From: an uncultured Bacteroidales bacterium
GTDB lineage: Bacteria > Bacteroidota > Bacteroidia > Bacteroidales > UBA932
Direction of reading: 5' to 3'
Assembly (NCBI GenBank): GCA_944326235.1
Contig: CALVDH010000016.1
Span: forward strand, 1-62,823
Length of the DNA stretch: 62,823 nt
Shown here: positions 17,321 through 27,526 of the stretch, piece by piece
How the letters are laid out: every line of letters begins with the position of its first letter
How positions within the stretch are numbered: position 1 is the stretch's first letter
The notes under the pieces: generated by a model
What the model was told of the DNA's origin: nothing
Database searches by the model: none
What the model saw: only the letters and a program-made list of their open reading frames with translations
Position numbers and translations under genes: made by a program

Positions 17321-17994
17321 AGCTGTCTCTCAGTACCGGATTCATGCCGCGGACTTCCTGCGTCTGAGGAAGCCGGTCTGAGCCCCTGGGTGAGCAGGGT
17401 TATGATCTCTTCCTTGCGGTGCTCGAGGAAGTTATTCAGACTGGAGGAGTCGCGTCCCAGCAGGTCTACGAATGCCGGAGCGGTGATAAAGGAAAAAACT
17501 ACCAGGGACATACCGTCGAAAATCAGGTCCAGGGGGTCTATTTCCCGGATGGTGCCGGCTTCGGCGGCCTTTTCCACCATGGCCTGAATTCTGGCGAAGA
17601 CCTGGCTGCTGCGTCGGCTGGTCAGGAACGCTTCACGTATGTGCCTGCGCCTGGCGGGGTTCTGCATCAGTTCGTTGAATATGAACTGCGGGGTATAGGC
17701 GTTCTCGCTCAGATACCGGAAGTAGGCTCCGACTGCATTGCGGATGTTCCCGAATATATCGCTGTCGTCCTTCATGCTGCTGTCAATGAAGTCCATTACA
17801 GAGTCGAACTTGGCGTCGAATATCCTGTTGAAGAGGTTTCCCTTGGTCCGGAAGTAATAGTGGACCAGTGCCTGGTTACACCCGGCGTCCCGTGCGATGT
17901 CGGTAGTGGAGGTTGCGCTGAAGCCTTTCTGCAGGAACAGTTTCTCTGCGGAGGCCAGTATCTGCTGCTCGGTGTTGGATGTCGTATTGCCCAT
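17317..17994 (-). CDS. TetR/AcrR family transcriptional regulator
   Basis: 225 residues when started at the ATG at 17994 (MGNTTSNTEQQILASAEKLF). The frame is open farther upstream but would run through trmD. The N-terminal HTH is clear: EQQILASAEKLFLQKGFSAT, TTDIARDAGCNQALVHYYFR and KGNLFNRIFDAKF follow the TetR consensus. The C-terminal ligand domain is variable. It overlaps the LysE gene by four bases and starts 13 bp after trmD, so it probably represses the exporter gene and itself in response to an exported compound. The ligand is unknown. Confidence 0.9.
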   Translation of the reverse strand: MGNTTSNTEQQILASAEKLFLQKGFSATSTTDIARDAGCNQALVHYYFRTKGNLFNRIFDAKFDSVMDFIDSSMKDDSDIFGNIRNAVGAYFRYLSENAYTPQFIFNELMQNPARRRHIREAFLTSRRSSQVFARIQAMVEKAAEAGTIREIDPLDLIFDGMSLVVFSFITAPAFVDLLGRDSSSLNNFLEHRKEEIITLLTQGLRPASSDAGSPRHESGTERQL

Positions 17995-18007
17995 AGTCTT
18001 GACGGTT

Positions 18008-18682
18008 TTATTCCAGCAGGTCGGGTCTGAGTCTTCTGGTGCGCTCCAAGGCCTGTTCTTCCTGCCACTGGCGGATGAGTCTGGGATTTCCGGAAAGCAA
18101 TACATCGGGAACTTTCCAGCCCATGAAATCGGCCGGGCGGGTATAGATGGGAGGTGCGAGAAGCCCGTCCTGGAAGGAGTCGGACAGTGCGGATGTCTCA
18201 TCGGTAATGGCACCGGGCAGCAGCCGGATAATGGAGTCGCAGATGACGCAGGCAGCCAGCTCACCTCCGCTGAGGACGTAGCTTCCGATGGATATCTCCT
18301 TGGTTATGAGATGTTCGCGGATGCGGTGGTCGATGCCCTTGTAGTGACCGCACAGGATGATCAGGTTTCCGCATGTGGACAGGCTGTTGCACATACCCTG
18401 GTCCAGCATCTCCCCGTCCGGCGAGGTGTAGATCACCTGGTCGTACTCCCTCTGCGAGGTCAGGTCCGTGATGGCCCTGTACAGCGGTTCCGGCTTGATG
18501 ACCATGCCGGCGTCGCCTCCGAAGCCGTAATCGTCTATCTGCTTGTAGTTGCCCTTGCCGTAGTCATGCAGGTTGACAATATGAATCTCCACGAGTCCCT
18601 TTTCCCGGGCCCGTCTTATAATCGAATGGTTGAGCGGACTTTCCAGCAGTTCCGGTACCGCACTGATAATATCTATCCTCAT
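18008..18682 (-). CDS. trmD: tRNA (guanine-N1-)-methyltransferase
   Basis: 224 residues, standard for TrmD. Starts [21 protein letters not shown]. The SAM-binding trefoil-knot motifs are [15 protein letters not shown] and [14 protein letters not shown] near residues 105-145, followed by [11 protein letters not shown]. It methylates G37 of tRNAs with a G36pG37 sequence, which prevents +1 frameshifting. In many bacteria trmD lies in rpsP-rimM-trmD-rplS; here it heads a run with tetR and lysE instead. A TAAATTTG box lies only 8 nt before the ATG (complement of 18691-18698), so the leader is very short. Confidence 0.97.
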   Translation of the reverse strand: MRIDIISAVPELLESPLNHSIIRRAREKGLVEIHIVNLHDYGKGNYKQIDDYGFGGDAGMVIKPEPLYRAITDLTSQREYDQVIYTSPDGEMLDQGMCNSLSTCGNLIILCGHYKGIDHRIREHLITKEISIGSYVLSGGELAACVICDSIIRLLPGAITDETSALSDSFQDGLLAPPIYTRPADFMGWKVPDVLLSGNPRLIRQWQEEQALERTRRLRPDLLE

Positions 18683-18690
18683 ACTGGGCG

Positions 18691-18698
18691 CAAATTTA
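18691..18698 (-). promoter_or_regulatory. -7 promoter box of trmD
   Basis: TAAATTTG on the minus strand, 8 nt from the trmD ATG; it is divergent to the DUF349 gene promoter. Confidence 0.55.
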
Positions 18699-18729
18699 TG
18701 TAAAACCGCGGTTCTTTTAAAAAATAATG

Positions 18730-18737
18730 TATATTTG
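18730..18737 (+). promoter_or_regulatory. -7 promoter box of the DUF349 gene
   Basis: TATATTTG, 26 bp before the ATG at 18764. Confidence 0.6.
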
Positions 18738-18763
18738 CAAGTTCAATTTAACAACTGATAACG

Positions 18764-20845
18764 ATGACTGAAGAGACCTTGAATCCTTCCCTCGGGAAGA
18801 GTACTGCTGAAAATTCTGTAGAGAATTCTGAATCACTGAATGTTAATGCTTCGGAAGTGAGTCCCGCTGTCGAGGAGGCCGCTGCTGTGGCCGCCGCAGT
18901 GGTGGCTGCCGGGGAGATTGTGGACAGAGCTGACAATGAGCAGCCGGCCGCACCTGAGGAGCCTGTGGCGGAGAAACCTGCCGTACAGGAGCCTGAGGAG
19001 ATGCGCGGAGCCATTATCAGCGACGAGGAGCTGAAGAGCCTCTCGTCCAAGAGCCTCAAGGAGATAGTCGAGGCTTTCCGCAACCTGGTGGACAACGGTG
19101 ATATCATGGAACTCAACAGGCAGTCCGAGTATATCAAGGCTACATTCTATAAGGTGCTGAAAGAGGAGAAGATAGCATCCGGCTACCATGTGCAGCCTGG
19201 AACTTCCGACTATGCCGGACTTCCCGAAGAGGAAGAAGCCGGGGCAGTTCCCGCCGACGGTCCTGTGGAAGCAGGAGAGGAACCGGAGGCAGTGGAGGAG
19301 CCGGTGGAGGAGAATGCCCCTGCGGAAGTCTCCGTGAATCCCTTTATCGAGATCGAGCGTGCGTTCAAGGAACTGTATGCCCGCTATAAGGGCCGCCGTG
19401 CAGTTTATTTCCAGAATCTGGAAAGAGAGAAGCAGGCCAACCTGGACCGCAAGCTGGAGATCATAGAGGAACTCAAGAACCTGGTGGAGAACACCGAGGA
19501 CCTGAACCGCTCCTATCCTGAGTTCCGCAACCTCCAGGCACGCTGGCGCGAGACCGGTCCGGTGCCCCAGGCGAGGGTCAAGGATATCTACGAGACCTAC
19601 CAGCACTATGTGGAGAAATTCTACGACTATGTGAAGATCAACAACGAACTCCGCGACCTGGACTTCAAGAAGAACCTCGAGGCCAAGACCGCTCTCTGCG
19701 AGAGGGCTGAGGCTCTGGAGAAGAGTCCCAATGTGGTGGAGGCCTTCGCCCAGCTGCAGAAGCTGCACGAGGAGTGGAAGGAGTTCGGCCCCGTGGCCAA
19801 GGAGTTCCGCGAGGAGATATGGGACCGCTTCCGGGCCGCAACCTCCCGCATCAACAAGCTGCATCAGGCCTATTTCGAGAATCTGAAGGTGCAGCAGAAG
19901 GAGAATCTGGCCGCCAAGACCGTCCTCTGTGAGAAGGCCGAGGCTCTGGCCGACAAGGACATCAAGGAGTCCAACGGCTGGAACGCTGTTACCAAGGAGT
20001 TCGAGGATATCCAGAAGGAGTGGCGCAAGATAGGCTTCGCCTCCAAGAAGGACAATCAGAAGATATACGACCGTTTCCGCGCCGCCTGCGACAAGTTCTA
20101 CAACCGCAAGAGGGAGTTCTACGCCGAGTTCAAGGAGCAGATGAACGGTAATATGGAGAAGAAGATCGCCCTCTGCGAGCAGGCCGAGGCCGTGATGGAC
20201 AGCACAGACTGGAAGAAGACCACCGACTACCTTATTTCCCTCCAGAAGCAGTGGAAGGAGGTAGGGCCGGTATCCCGCAAGAAGTCCGACCAGATCTGGG
20301 CCCGTTTCCGCGCCGCCTGCGACCACTTCTTCGACAACAAGGAGAAGAACTTCGGCGGTATCGAGCCCCAGTATGTGGACAATCTCAAGGCCAAGCAGGC
20401 CGTCATCGACGAGATCAGCGCCTATACTCCCTCGGGTGACAGGCGCGAGGACGAGAAGGCCGCACGCGCGTTTGCCGACAGGTGGAATGCAATAGGCTTT
20501 GTGCCCTTCAAGGAGAAGGAGAAGATACAGGATGCCTACCGCGAGGCCATGTCGGAAAAGTTCCCCGACTTCCGTGTATCCGGAGGCAGCGGACGCGGCA
20601 GGGCGCCCCGCGGAGGACGCGGCCGTGTGGAGACATCGCCCGCCCGTCAGGAAAGGGACCGTCTCCTCCAGAAGTTCCGCAAGCTCGAGAGCGAGATAGC
20701 CACATACGAGAACAATATCGGTTTCTTCGCCAGCTCCAAGAAAGCTGATTCGCTCGTCAGGGAGTTCCAGAAGAAGATAGACGCCGCCAAGGAGGAGCTC
20801 GCCGCCCTCGAGGAGAAGATTCACCAACTCGACAGCCAGGAATAA
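18764..20845 (+). CDS. DUF349 domain protein
   Basis: 693 residues. Residues 1-200 are acidic, Ala/Glu/Pro rich and probably disordered. From about 205 onward the chain consists of successive DUF349 repeats of about 75 residues, each with a helix containing W(K/R)E(F/V/I)GPV or a variant (RWRETGPVPQARVKDIYETY, EWKEFGPVAKEFREEIWDRF, EWRKIGFASKKDNQKIYDRF, QWKEVGPVSRKKSDQIWARF) followed by FRAACDxF. It ends with a basic Gly/Arg patch (GRGRAPRGGRGR) and a C-terminal coiled coil. A cytosolic, possibly RNA-binding or scaffold role is inferred; no enzymatic motif is visible. yidC follows after 3 bp. Confidence 0.88.
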   Translation: MTEETLNPSLGKSTAENSVENSESLNVNASEVSPAVEEAAAVAAAVVAAGEIVDRADNEQPAAPEEPVAEKPAVQEPEEMRGAIISDEELKSLSSKSLKEIVEAFRNLVDNGDIMELNRQSEYIKATFYKVLKEEKIASGYHVQPGTSDYAGLPEEEEAGAVPADGPVEAGEEPEAVEEPVEENAPAEVSVNPFIEIERAFKELYARYKGRRAVYFQNLEREKQANLDRKLEIIEELKNLVENTEDLNRSYPEFRNLQARWRETGPVPQARVKDIYETYQHYVEKFYDYVKINNELRDLDFKKNLEAKTALCERAEALEKSPNVVEAFAQLQKLHEEWKEFGPVAKEFREEIWDRFRAATSRINKLHQAYFENLKVQQKENLAAKTVLCEKAEALADKDIKESNGWNAVTKEFEDIQKEWRKIGFASKKDNQKIYDRFRAACDKFYNRKREFYAEFKEQMNGNMEKKIALCEQAEAVMDSTDWKKTTDYLISLQKQWKEVGPVSRKKSDQIWARFRAACDHFFDNKEKNFGGIEPQYVDNLKAKQAVIDEISAYTPSGDRREDEKAARAFADRWNAIGFVPFKEKEKIQDAYREAMSEKFPDFRVSGGSGRGRAPRGGRGRVETSPARQERDRLLQKFRKLESEIATYENNIGFFASSKKADSLVREFQKKIDAAKEELAALEEKIHQLDSQE

Positions 20846-20848
20846 AGC

Positions 20849-22753
20849 ATGAACAAGAATACTATAATAGGTATAACGCTCATAGGACTCCTGTTGATAG
20901 GATTCAGCGTTTATAATTCCAGGATAGCAAGAGAGCAGCAGGAGATACAGAGGGTGAGGGACTCGGTGGCTGCGGCCAACGCCTTTGAGTATGCGGAGCG
21001 GATGGCTCAGCAGATGGCCGCCGACAGTGCTTCGGCAGCGGCGGGGCAGGGAACACAGGACGGGCAGCCGGTCTATGCCAGCACATACGCCAATCCCTTC
21101 CTCGAGCAGGCCTACAACGCCGGTGAGGACTTCCACTACCTGGAGAACAACAAGCTCAGGATAAAATATTCGACCAAGGGAGGCCAGGCCGCCTCAGTCC
21201 TGATCAAGGACTACTACACCAGCGACAGTACCGACCTCTACCTGATGAAGGACGACTACAGTGACTTCGGCCTGCAGCTCTATACCGACCAGTACATCAA
21301 CACCGGCGGTTTTACCTACGAGACAGTGGTGTCCAACGACTCCACCCTGGTGATGCGCCTGTATTTCTCGGACACCGCCTTCATCGAGCACCGCTATTTC
21401 CTGCCGGCTGACAGCTACATGGTGGACTTCGACGTGCACATGGTGAACATGGACCGTCATATCCCCCGCAACGCATCCCAGTTCGAGATAGCCTGGAACA
21501 TGGACGTGCCCCGTCTGGAGCGCGGCTACAAGAACGAGCAGAACTATTCGACAGTCGATTTCAAATATCCCGGTCAGGTCAAGAAGATAGAGAACCTCGG
21601 CATCATGCGCGGCGGCGGACGCTCCGGCGGCAATCACCGCGAGGTGACCACCCGTATCGAGTGGTTTGCCTTCCAGCAGCAGTACTTCTCCGCCATTCTC
21701 CGGGCAGAGGAGAATTTCGAGTCGGGCAACCTCTCGATGAAATTCTACCCCGAGACCGACGCCGAGCGCCGTCTGATGGCCTGCTCCGCCTCGACCCTCG
21801 TGCAGTACGAGCCCGGTGATGATGTGACCGTGCCCTTCGAGTTCTACTACGGCCCCAACCATTTCCGTACCCTCAAGAGCTATGACTGCGACTTCGAGAA
21901 GATCGTGCCTCTGGGAGGATGGCTGGTAAGATGGATCAACAGGGGTATCATCATCCCCGTCTTCGACCTCTTCGGCCGCTTCATCAGCAACTACGGCATC
22001 ATCATTCTGCTGCTGACAGTTCTGATCAAGCTGGTCATATCTCCTCTGACCCTCAAGTCCTACATGTCTTCGGCCAAGATGAACGTTCTCAGGCCCGAGC
22101 TGGACAAGATCAACGCCAAGTATCCCCGTCAGGAGGATGCCCTGAAGAAGCAGCAGGAGACCATGGACCTGTACCGCAAGGCCGGTGTGAGCATGTTCGG
22201 AGGCTGTCTCCCCATGCTGCTCCAGTTCCCGGTGCTCTTCGCGATGTTCCGTTTCTTCCCGGCCTCGTTCGAGCTCCGTCAGAAAGGCTTCCTGTGGGCG
22301 GATGACCTGAGTACCTACGACTCGATTCTCGATTTCGGATTCAATATACCGCTGTACGGTGACCACGTCAGTCTCTTCGCCATCCTCTGCGCCCTGAGTA
22401 TGTATTTCTCGGCCAGGATGACTCAGGGCAGCAGCGCGGACAACAATCCCCAGATGAAGAGTATGCGCAACATGACCCTCTACTTCATGCCCATCTTCAT
22501 GCTGTTCATCTGCAACAACCTCTCCAGCGGTCTGACATACTACTACCTGCTCTCCAACCTCATCATGATGCTCCAGACCTGGATTATTCGCCGTTTCTTC
22601 GTGGACGAGGAGAAGATCATGGCCAAGGTGCGCGCCGCTTCCGTAAAGGGAGCCGCCAAGCCCAAGTCCAAGTTCCAGCAGCGTCTCGAGGCTATCCAGA
22701 AGGCACAGCAGGAGGCTATCCGCGAGCAGCAGAAGCAGCAGAGAAGACGTTAG
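20849..22753 (+). CDS. yidC: membrane protein insertase YidC
   Basis: 634 residues, typical of Gram-negative YidC with a large periplasmic domain. Helix 1 at residues 4-20 (NTIIGITLIGLLLIGFS); periplasmic beta domain about 90-350 (WNMDVPRLERGYKNEQNYST and neighbours); the insertase core starts at about 365 (GIIIPVFDLFGRFISNYGIIILLLTVLIKLVISPLT), followed by GGCLPMLLQFPVLFAMFRFF and YYYLLSNLIMMLQTWIIRRF. The C-terminus is Lys/Gln/Arg rich, as expected for a ribosome-contacting tail. It inserts membrane proteins alone or with SecYEG. It is 3 bp downstream of the DUF349 gene, and the YggS gene follows after 17 bp. Confidence 0.97.
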   Translation: MNKNTIIGITLIGLLLIGFSVYNSRIAREQQEIQRVRDSVAAANAFEYAERMAQQMAADSASAAAGQGTQDGQPVYASTYANPFLEQAYNAGEDFHYLENNKLRIKYSTKGGQAASVLIKDYYTSDSTDLYLMKDDYSDFGLQLYTDQYINTGGFTYETVVSNDSTLVMRLYFSDTAFIEHRYFLPADSYMVDFDVHMVNMDRHIPRNASQFEIAWNMDVPRLERGYKNEQNYSTVDFKYPGQVKKIENLGIMRGGGRSGGNHREVTTRIEWFAFQQQYFSAILRAEENFESGNLSMKFYPETDAERRLMACSASTLVQYEPGDDVTVPFEFYYGPNHFRTLKSYDCDFEKIVPLGGWLVRWINRGIIIPVFDLFGRFISNYGIIILLLTVLIKLVISPLTLKSYMSSAKMNVLRPELDKINAKYPRQEDALKKQQETMDLYRKAGVSMFGGCLPMLLQFPVLFAMFRFFPASFELRQKGFLWADDLSTYDSILDFGFNIPLYGDHVSLFAILCALSMYFSARMTQGSSADNNPQMKSMRNMTLYFMPIFMLFICNNLSSGLTYYYLLSNLIMMLQTWIIRRFFVDEEKIMAKVRAASVKGAAKPKSKFQQRLEAIQKAQQEAIREQQKQQRRR

Positions 22754-22770
22754 TTAAAATATATCGCACT

Positions 22771-23475
22771 ATGGGACACATTACTGAGAATATCCTGTCG
22801 CTGCGGCAGGAACTGCCCTCCGGGGTCGAGCTCGTGGCAGTGTCCAAATTCAAGTCGGGGGAGGAGATCCTCGAGGCCTACGAAGCGGGCCAGAGGGTCT
22901 TCGGCGAGAGCCGTCCCCAGGAACTCAAGGAAAAGGCCCTCTCCCTGCCCAAGGACATAGAGTGGCATTTCATCGGTCATCTGCAGAGCAACAAGATCAA
23001 GATGACCGTACCCTACGTCAGGCTGATCCATTCGGTGGACACCCCTAAGCTCTTCTTCGAGATAGAGCGCTGGTGCCGGCAGAACGGTTTCAGCATCGAC
23101 GTGCTCCTCGAGATGCACATCGCCTCCGAGGAGAGCAAGCAGGGCTTCTCCGATGAGGAGGTCATGGACTTCCTTGCAGGGATAGAGAAGGCCCGTCAGT
23201 CCGGGGACAATGAGGGATATCCCACTCAGGTCCACATCCGCGGGGTCATGGGCATGGCCTCCCTCACGGAGGACGAGGCGCTCATCCGCAGGGAGTTCGC
23301 TCATCTGAATTCAGTGTTCGACCGCATCAAGGCTCTAGGATATCCTTTCCTAGGACAGTTCGGTCTGAAGTCGTTCGGGATGACTCATGACTATCATATC
23401 GCGGTTGAGATGGGCAGCAATATGGTCCGAGTAGGCACAAAAATCTTTGGCCCTCGAGGTGTCCGCTTATCATAG
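22771..23475 (+). CDS. YggS family pyridoxal-phosphate-binding protein (PLPBP)
   Basis: 234 residues. The PLP-lysine motif VELVAVSKFKSGEEILEAY is near residue 25 and is followed by GESRPQELKEKALSL, WHFIGHLQSNKIK, the phosphate-binding part GMASLTEDEALIRREF and SFGMTHDYHIAVEMGSNMVRVG. The protein has a TIM-barrel fold without known catalysis and keeps cellular PLP balanced. The last five codons and the stop lie inside the left arm of a 19-bp inverted repeat (23461-23479), so the 3' end of the gene appears again, inverted, at 23567-23585. Confidence 0.93.
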   Translation: MGHITENILSLRQELPSGVELVAVSKFKSGEEILEAYEAGQRVFGESRPQELKEKALSLPKDIEWHFIGHLQSNKIKMTVPYVRLIHSVDTPKLFFEIERWCRQNGFSIDVLLEMHIASEESKQGFSDEEVMDFLAGIEKARQSGDNEGYPTQVHIRGVMGMASLTEDEALIRREFAHLNSVFDRIKALGYPFLGQFGLKSFGMTHDYHIAVEMGSNMVRVGTKIFGPRGVRLS

Positions 23476-23585
23476 CGGGCGAACTGCTGCGTTGTCATCG
23501 GCTCACGGCTCAGTCATTTACGTCAAGTAAACTCCTTCGCCCTTCGCCTCGACGCCTTGCATTTCACCCGCTATGATAAGCGGAC
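23461..23585. repeat. foldback element: 19-bp perfect inverted repeat around an 87-nt core
   Basis: The left arm 23461-23479 (GTCCGCTTATCATAGCGGG, covering the end of yggS) is perfectly complementary to 23567-23585. Pairing continues imperfectly a few bases into the core (GAAxTGC on both sides). The core contains a hairpin around GTTTAC-TTGAC-GTAAAT on the minus strand. It sits between convergent yggS and dapF. Confidence 0.85.
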
Positions 23586-23602
23586 TTCTGTGGCGCGTTC
23601 TG

Positions 23603-24421
23603 TTAGATGACGGCTTTGAAGATCAGTTCTGCGGGACCTATAATTTCAACGTTTGAGAATATTCCGCTCCGGCAGCTGAACGACACCGTGAAGGTGTCCG
23701 AGGTTGACCGGAGCGTGTATTTTCCGCTGTGGTCGCCGCGGAGCCATGCGGCGGCTGCGGCGGCGATGACGCCCGTGCCGCAGGAGAGGGTCTCGTACTC
23801 CACGCCCCGCTCGTAGGTGCGGACGCGCAGCGGCTCTCCCGGTCCGGAGGCCTGTACGAAATTGACATTAGTCCCCTTGGGGGCGAACTGCGGGGCGTAT
23901 CTCCATCTGCGGCCCTCGCCGTAGACGTCAAGACCTTCGATATTGTCCTTGAAAATCACCAGATGGTCCGTGCCTGTGTTCATCTTCCATGCCACTGGCT
24001 CCTGACCTTCCTGCTGCGGGAGACGGATTTCTTCCACTGCGGTGATATCGTTCATTCCCAGGAGTATCCGGCTGTATTGTCCTTCAGAGGAGAGGACCTT
24101 GCCGCGGTGCACGCCGTCCGGGGCTTCGAAAATCCAGCTGCCGTCCTCCCCGGAGGCGGGGATGCCGGAGCGGCGGGCCAGGTCTACGATGCAGCGGCCG
24201 CCGTTGCCGCACATCATGCCGGAGGAGCCGTCGTTGTTGTAGAACCGCATGGTGAAGTCGTGGACAGGGCTGCTTTCGAGGATGATGAGGCCGTCTGCTC
24301 CGATGCCGTAGCGGCGGTCGCAGAGGCGGATGATCTCCTGCTCCGGAAGCTCCGCCCTGCGGTCGAGGGAGCGGAGGAGGATGAAGTCGTTGCCGGCTGC
24401 CTGGTATTTGAAAAATTCCAT
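23603..24421 (-). CDS. dapF: diaminopimelate epimerase
   Basis: 272 residues. Both catalytic cysteines are present: GMMCGNGGRC near residue 77 and ETLSCGTGVIAAA near 220. The N-terminus MEFFKYQAAGNDFILLRS has the usual KYxxxGNDF motif. It converts LL- to meso-diaminopimelate for lysine and peptidoglycan synthesis. It is the last gene of surE-lpxB-dapF, 9 bp after lpxB. Downstream is the foldback element at 23461-23585. Confidence 0.97.
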   Translation of the reverse strand: MEFFKYQAAGNDFILLRSLDRRAELPEQEIIRLCDRRYGIGADGLIILESSPVHDFTMRFYNNDGSSGMMCGNGGRCIVDLARRSGIPASGEDGSWIFEAPDGVHRGKVLSSEGQYSRILLGMNDITAVEEIRLPQQEGQEPVAWKMNTGTDHLVIFKDNIEGLDVYGEGRRWRYAPQFAPKGTNVNFVQASGPGEPLRVRTYERGVEYETLSCGTGVIAAAAAAWLRGDHSGKYTLRSTSDTFTVSFSCRSGIFSNVEIIGPAELIFKAVI

Positions 24422-24430
24422 TGTACTCAG

Positions 24431-25579
24431 TTATTTTTCCTTGATGAGACGTTCAATGTCGGCAGCCGTGCGCCGGGCGGAGTCCTTCTCTCCGAGCATG
24501 GCCCTCATGTCGTCGTAGTCGGAGATCATCCGGCTGCGGTAGGCGGTGTCATCGGTCATGCGCAGCAGCTCACCTGCGATGTGTTCCGGAGTGCAGTCGC
24601 CCTGGAGCAGCTCGCGGAAGATGTGCCGGCCGAGAATCATGTTGGCCAGGGATATAGTGTCGAGCCTGACGACCATGCGGGCTATGGCGTAGGTTATGGG
24701 GTTCATGCCGTAGCAGACCACCTGGGGGGTGCCGATGACGGCGGCCTCGAGGCTGGCTGTGCCGGATGAGATGGCGGCTGCGGCGGAGTGGCTGAGGACT
24801 CCGTAGGTGTCGCCGTAGATGATGTCGATGTCAGGATTGCCGTGGAGGTATCTGTCGTAGTAGGAGCGGTCGATGGAGGGGGCTGCGGCCAGCAGGAAGC
24901 GGAAACGGCTGCCGGTCCTCTCCTTCAGGATGGCGGCGGTCCTGACCAGGCGGGGCAGGAGGTAGTCCACCTCCATCTTGCGGCTGCCGGCGAGCAGGGC
25001 GATGAGCTCCCGGCCGTCGTCGGTCAGGGAGTGGGAGCGGAGGAATTCTTCCCGGGTTATATGGACGGAGGGGGTGGCGGCGATGTTGTCCACCAGCGGG
25101 TTGCCGTTGTAGACGGCGCTCACGCCCTTGGCTTCGAAGTACGGCACCTCGAAGGGGAAGATGATGAAGGTGCGGTCTACGTATTTCTTGAGAAGGCGGA
25201 TGCGGCCCTCGCCCCGGGCCCAGACTTTCGGAGGGATGTAGTAGAATACCTTGAAACCGTGCTCATGGGCGAAACGGGCTATCTTTAGGTTGAATCCCGG
25301 GTAGTCGATCAGGATGACGGCGTCGGGCTTCCACCCGAGGATGTCCTTCTTGCAGAAGCGGAGGTTGCGGAGGATGCTGCCGAGGCGGCCGATGACCTCG
25401 ACCAGGCCCATTACGGCATTGTCCCTGTAGTCGCGGACCAGAGTGCCTCCTACGGCTGCCATTCTGTCCCCGCCCCAGAAGCGGATCTCGCAGGATGGGG
25501 CGTGGGCGAGCAGGCCGCGCATGAGGTTGGATCCGTGCAGGTCGCCCGAGGCTTCTCCGGCTATGATGTAGTATTTCAT
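24431..25579 (-). CDS. lpxB: lipid-A-disaccharide synthase
   Basis: 382 residues. Starts MKYYIIAGEASGDLHGSNLM, the LpxB N-terminal signature (GEASGD); further motifs are RFWGGDRMAAVGG, LIDYPGFNLKIARFAHEHG, YYIPPKVWARGEGRI and LLAGSRKMEVDYLLP (the glycosyltransferase GSR motif). It condenses UDP-2,3-diacylglucosamine with lipid X to form the lipid A disaccharide at the inner face of the cytoplasmic membrane. The start overlaps the surE stop by four bases, so the two are coupled. Confidence 0.97.
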   Translation of the reverse strand: MKYYIIAGEASGDLHGSNLMRGLLAHAPSCEIRFWGGDRMAAVGGTLVRDYRDNAVMGLVEVIGRLGSILRNLRFCKKDILGWKPDAVILIDYPGFNLKIARFAHEHGFKVFYYIPPKVWARGEGRIRLLKKYVDRTFIIFPFEVPYFEAKGVSAVYNGNPLVDNIAATPSVHITREEFLRSHSLTDDGRELIALLAGSRKMEVDYLLPRLVRTAAILKERTGSRFRFLLAAAPSIDRSYYDRYLHGNPDIDIIYGDTYGVLSHSAAAAISSGTASLEAAVIGTPQVVCYGMNPITYAIARMVVRLDTISLANMILGRHIFRELLQGDCTPEHIAGELLRMTDDTAYRSRMISDYDDMRAMLGEKDSARRTAADIERLIKEK

Positions 25580-26358
25580 TGCTCCCAGACTTTGCGCATG
25601 CGCTCCATCTCCTGGTAGTCGGTGGTGTCGATGCGGTGGGGCACCACGGAGATATAGCCGTCCTTGACCTTCATGTGGTCGCCCAGGGAACTGTCCTTCT
25701 CGTGGTTCTCGAAGTGGCCGGCCATGAGGTAATAGGTGCTGCCGTCCTCGTCAGTGCAGGTGTCGAATTCCTTGACCCACATTCCCTTGCCCCGGCGGGC
25801 CATGCGGATGCCGCGGATCTCGGAGGCGGGGATGGGAGGGAAGTTGATGTTCAGGTAGATGCCTTTTTCGGGAGGGCAGGCGAGGAAGCGTTCCATGATC
25901 GTATCCGCGTATTCGGTTATCGGACTGAAGTCGGGATGCTCGGCGTGGGTGCATATAGAGAATCCTATGGAGGGGATGCCGTAGACCGTGCCCTCGATGC
26001 AGGCGCCCAGAGTGCCGGAGTAGAGGGAGGCCACGGAGCAGTTGGCGCCGTGGTTGATGCCGGAGACCACCAGGTCAGGCAGACGTCCCTCGGGCCAGCA
26101 TTCGTTGATGCCTATCTTGATGCAGTCCACCGGGGTGCCGTTGAAGGTGTATTCCCTGTAGCCGGGCTCGTTCTTTATCTGCTTGAGGTAGAGTTTGGTG
26201 TCGAGGGAAAGAGCGGCGGACTTGCCGGACTGGGCGTGGAGGGGGGCGACGACAGTCACGTTGCCGTAGCGGCGCATGACGGAGGCCAGGACGTGGATAC
26301 CGTCGGCTCCTATGCCGTCGTCGTTGGTTATGAGGATCTCTCTGGTGTCGGATGTCAT
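25576..26358 (-). CDS. surE: 5'/3'-nucleotidase SurE
   Basis: 260 residues. The metal site ITNDDGIGADGIHVLA (Asp-Asp near residues 12-13) and VSGINHGANCSVASLYSGTLGA (Asn and the GTxGA loop) identify SurE. It hydrolyses nucleoside monophosphates and possibly short polyphosphate. The surE-lpxB-dapF order suggests a housekeeping envelope operon. A TATATTTG box lies on the minus strand about 20 bp before the ATG. Confidence 0.96.
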   Translation of the reverse strand: MTSDTREILITNDDGIGADGIHVLASVMRRYGNVTVVAPLHAQSGKSAALSLDTKLYLKQIKNEPGYREYTFNGTPVDCIKIGINECWPEGRLPDLVVSGINHGANCSVASLYSGTLGACIEGTVYGIPSIGFSICTHAEHPDFSPITEYADTIMERFLACPPEKGIYLNINFPPIPASEIRGIRMARRGKGMWVKEFDTCTDEDGSTYYLMAGHFENHEKDSSLGDHMKVKDGYISVVPHRIDTTDYQEMERMRKVWEQ

Positions 26359-26380
26359 ATTTTAATGCAAATTTGTGCGC

Positions 26381-26416
26381 AAATATAGATTAATTCCATC
26401 AAAATTCGTATCTTTG
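26381..26416. promoter_or_regulatory. divergent promoters of surE and gapA
   Basis: The minus-strand TATATTTG (complement of about 26380-26387) faces surE; the plus-strand TATCTTTG at 26409-26416 faces the GAPDH gene. Confidence 0.6.
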
Positions 26417-26429
26417 CCGCCGACTTTAA

Positions 26430-27449
<1,020 letters not shown>

Positions 27450-27476
27450 TTCACACCTTTCATAGACTTTGACGTG

Positions 27477-27513
27477 TTCCGGCTGTCCGGTATCGGGCGG
27501 CCGGAATTTTTTT
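27477..27513 (+). terminator. intrinsic terminator after gapA
   Basis: The stem TTCCGGC...GCCGGAA is extended inward by further GC pairs and followed by seven T. Confidence 0.85.
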
Positions 27514-27526
27514 GAACAATTTTGCG

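Noticed and set aside
17995..18264. Longer N-terminus for the TetR regulator
   Set aside because: The extension lies entirely in trmD, and the HTH begins right after the ATG at 17994.
18833..21136. 767-codon open frame on the minus strand under the DUF349 and yidC genes
   Set aside because: Composition is Leu/Val/Gly-rich shadow sequence; both plus-strand genes are clear.
23480..23566. Small RNA gene between yggS and dapF
   Set aside because: The core has no promoter box or terminator of its own; the flanking inverted repeat explains the structure better.
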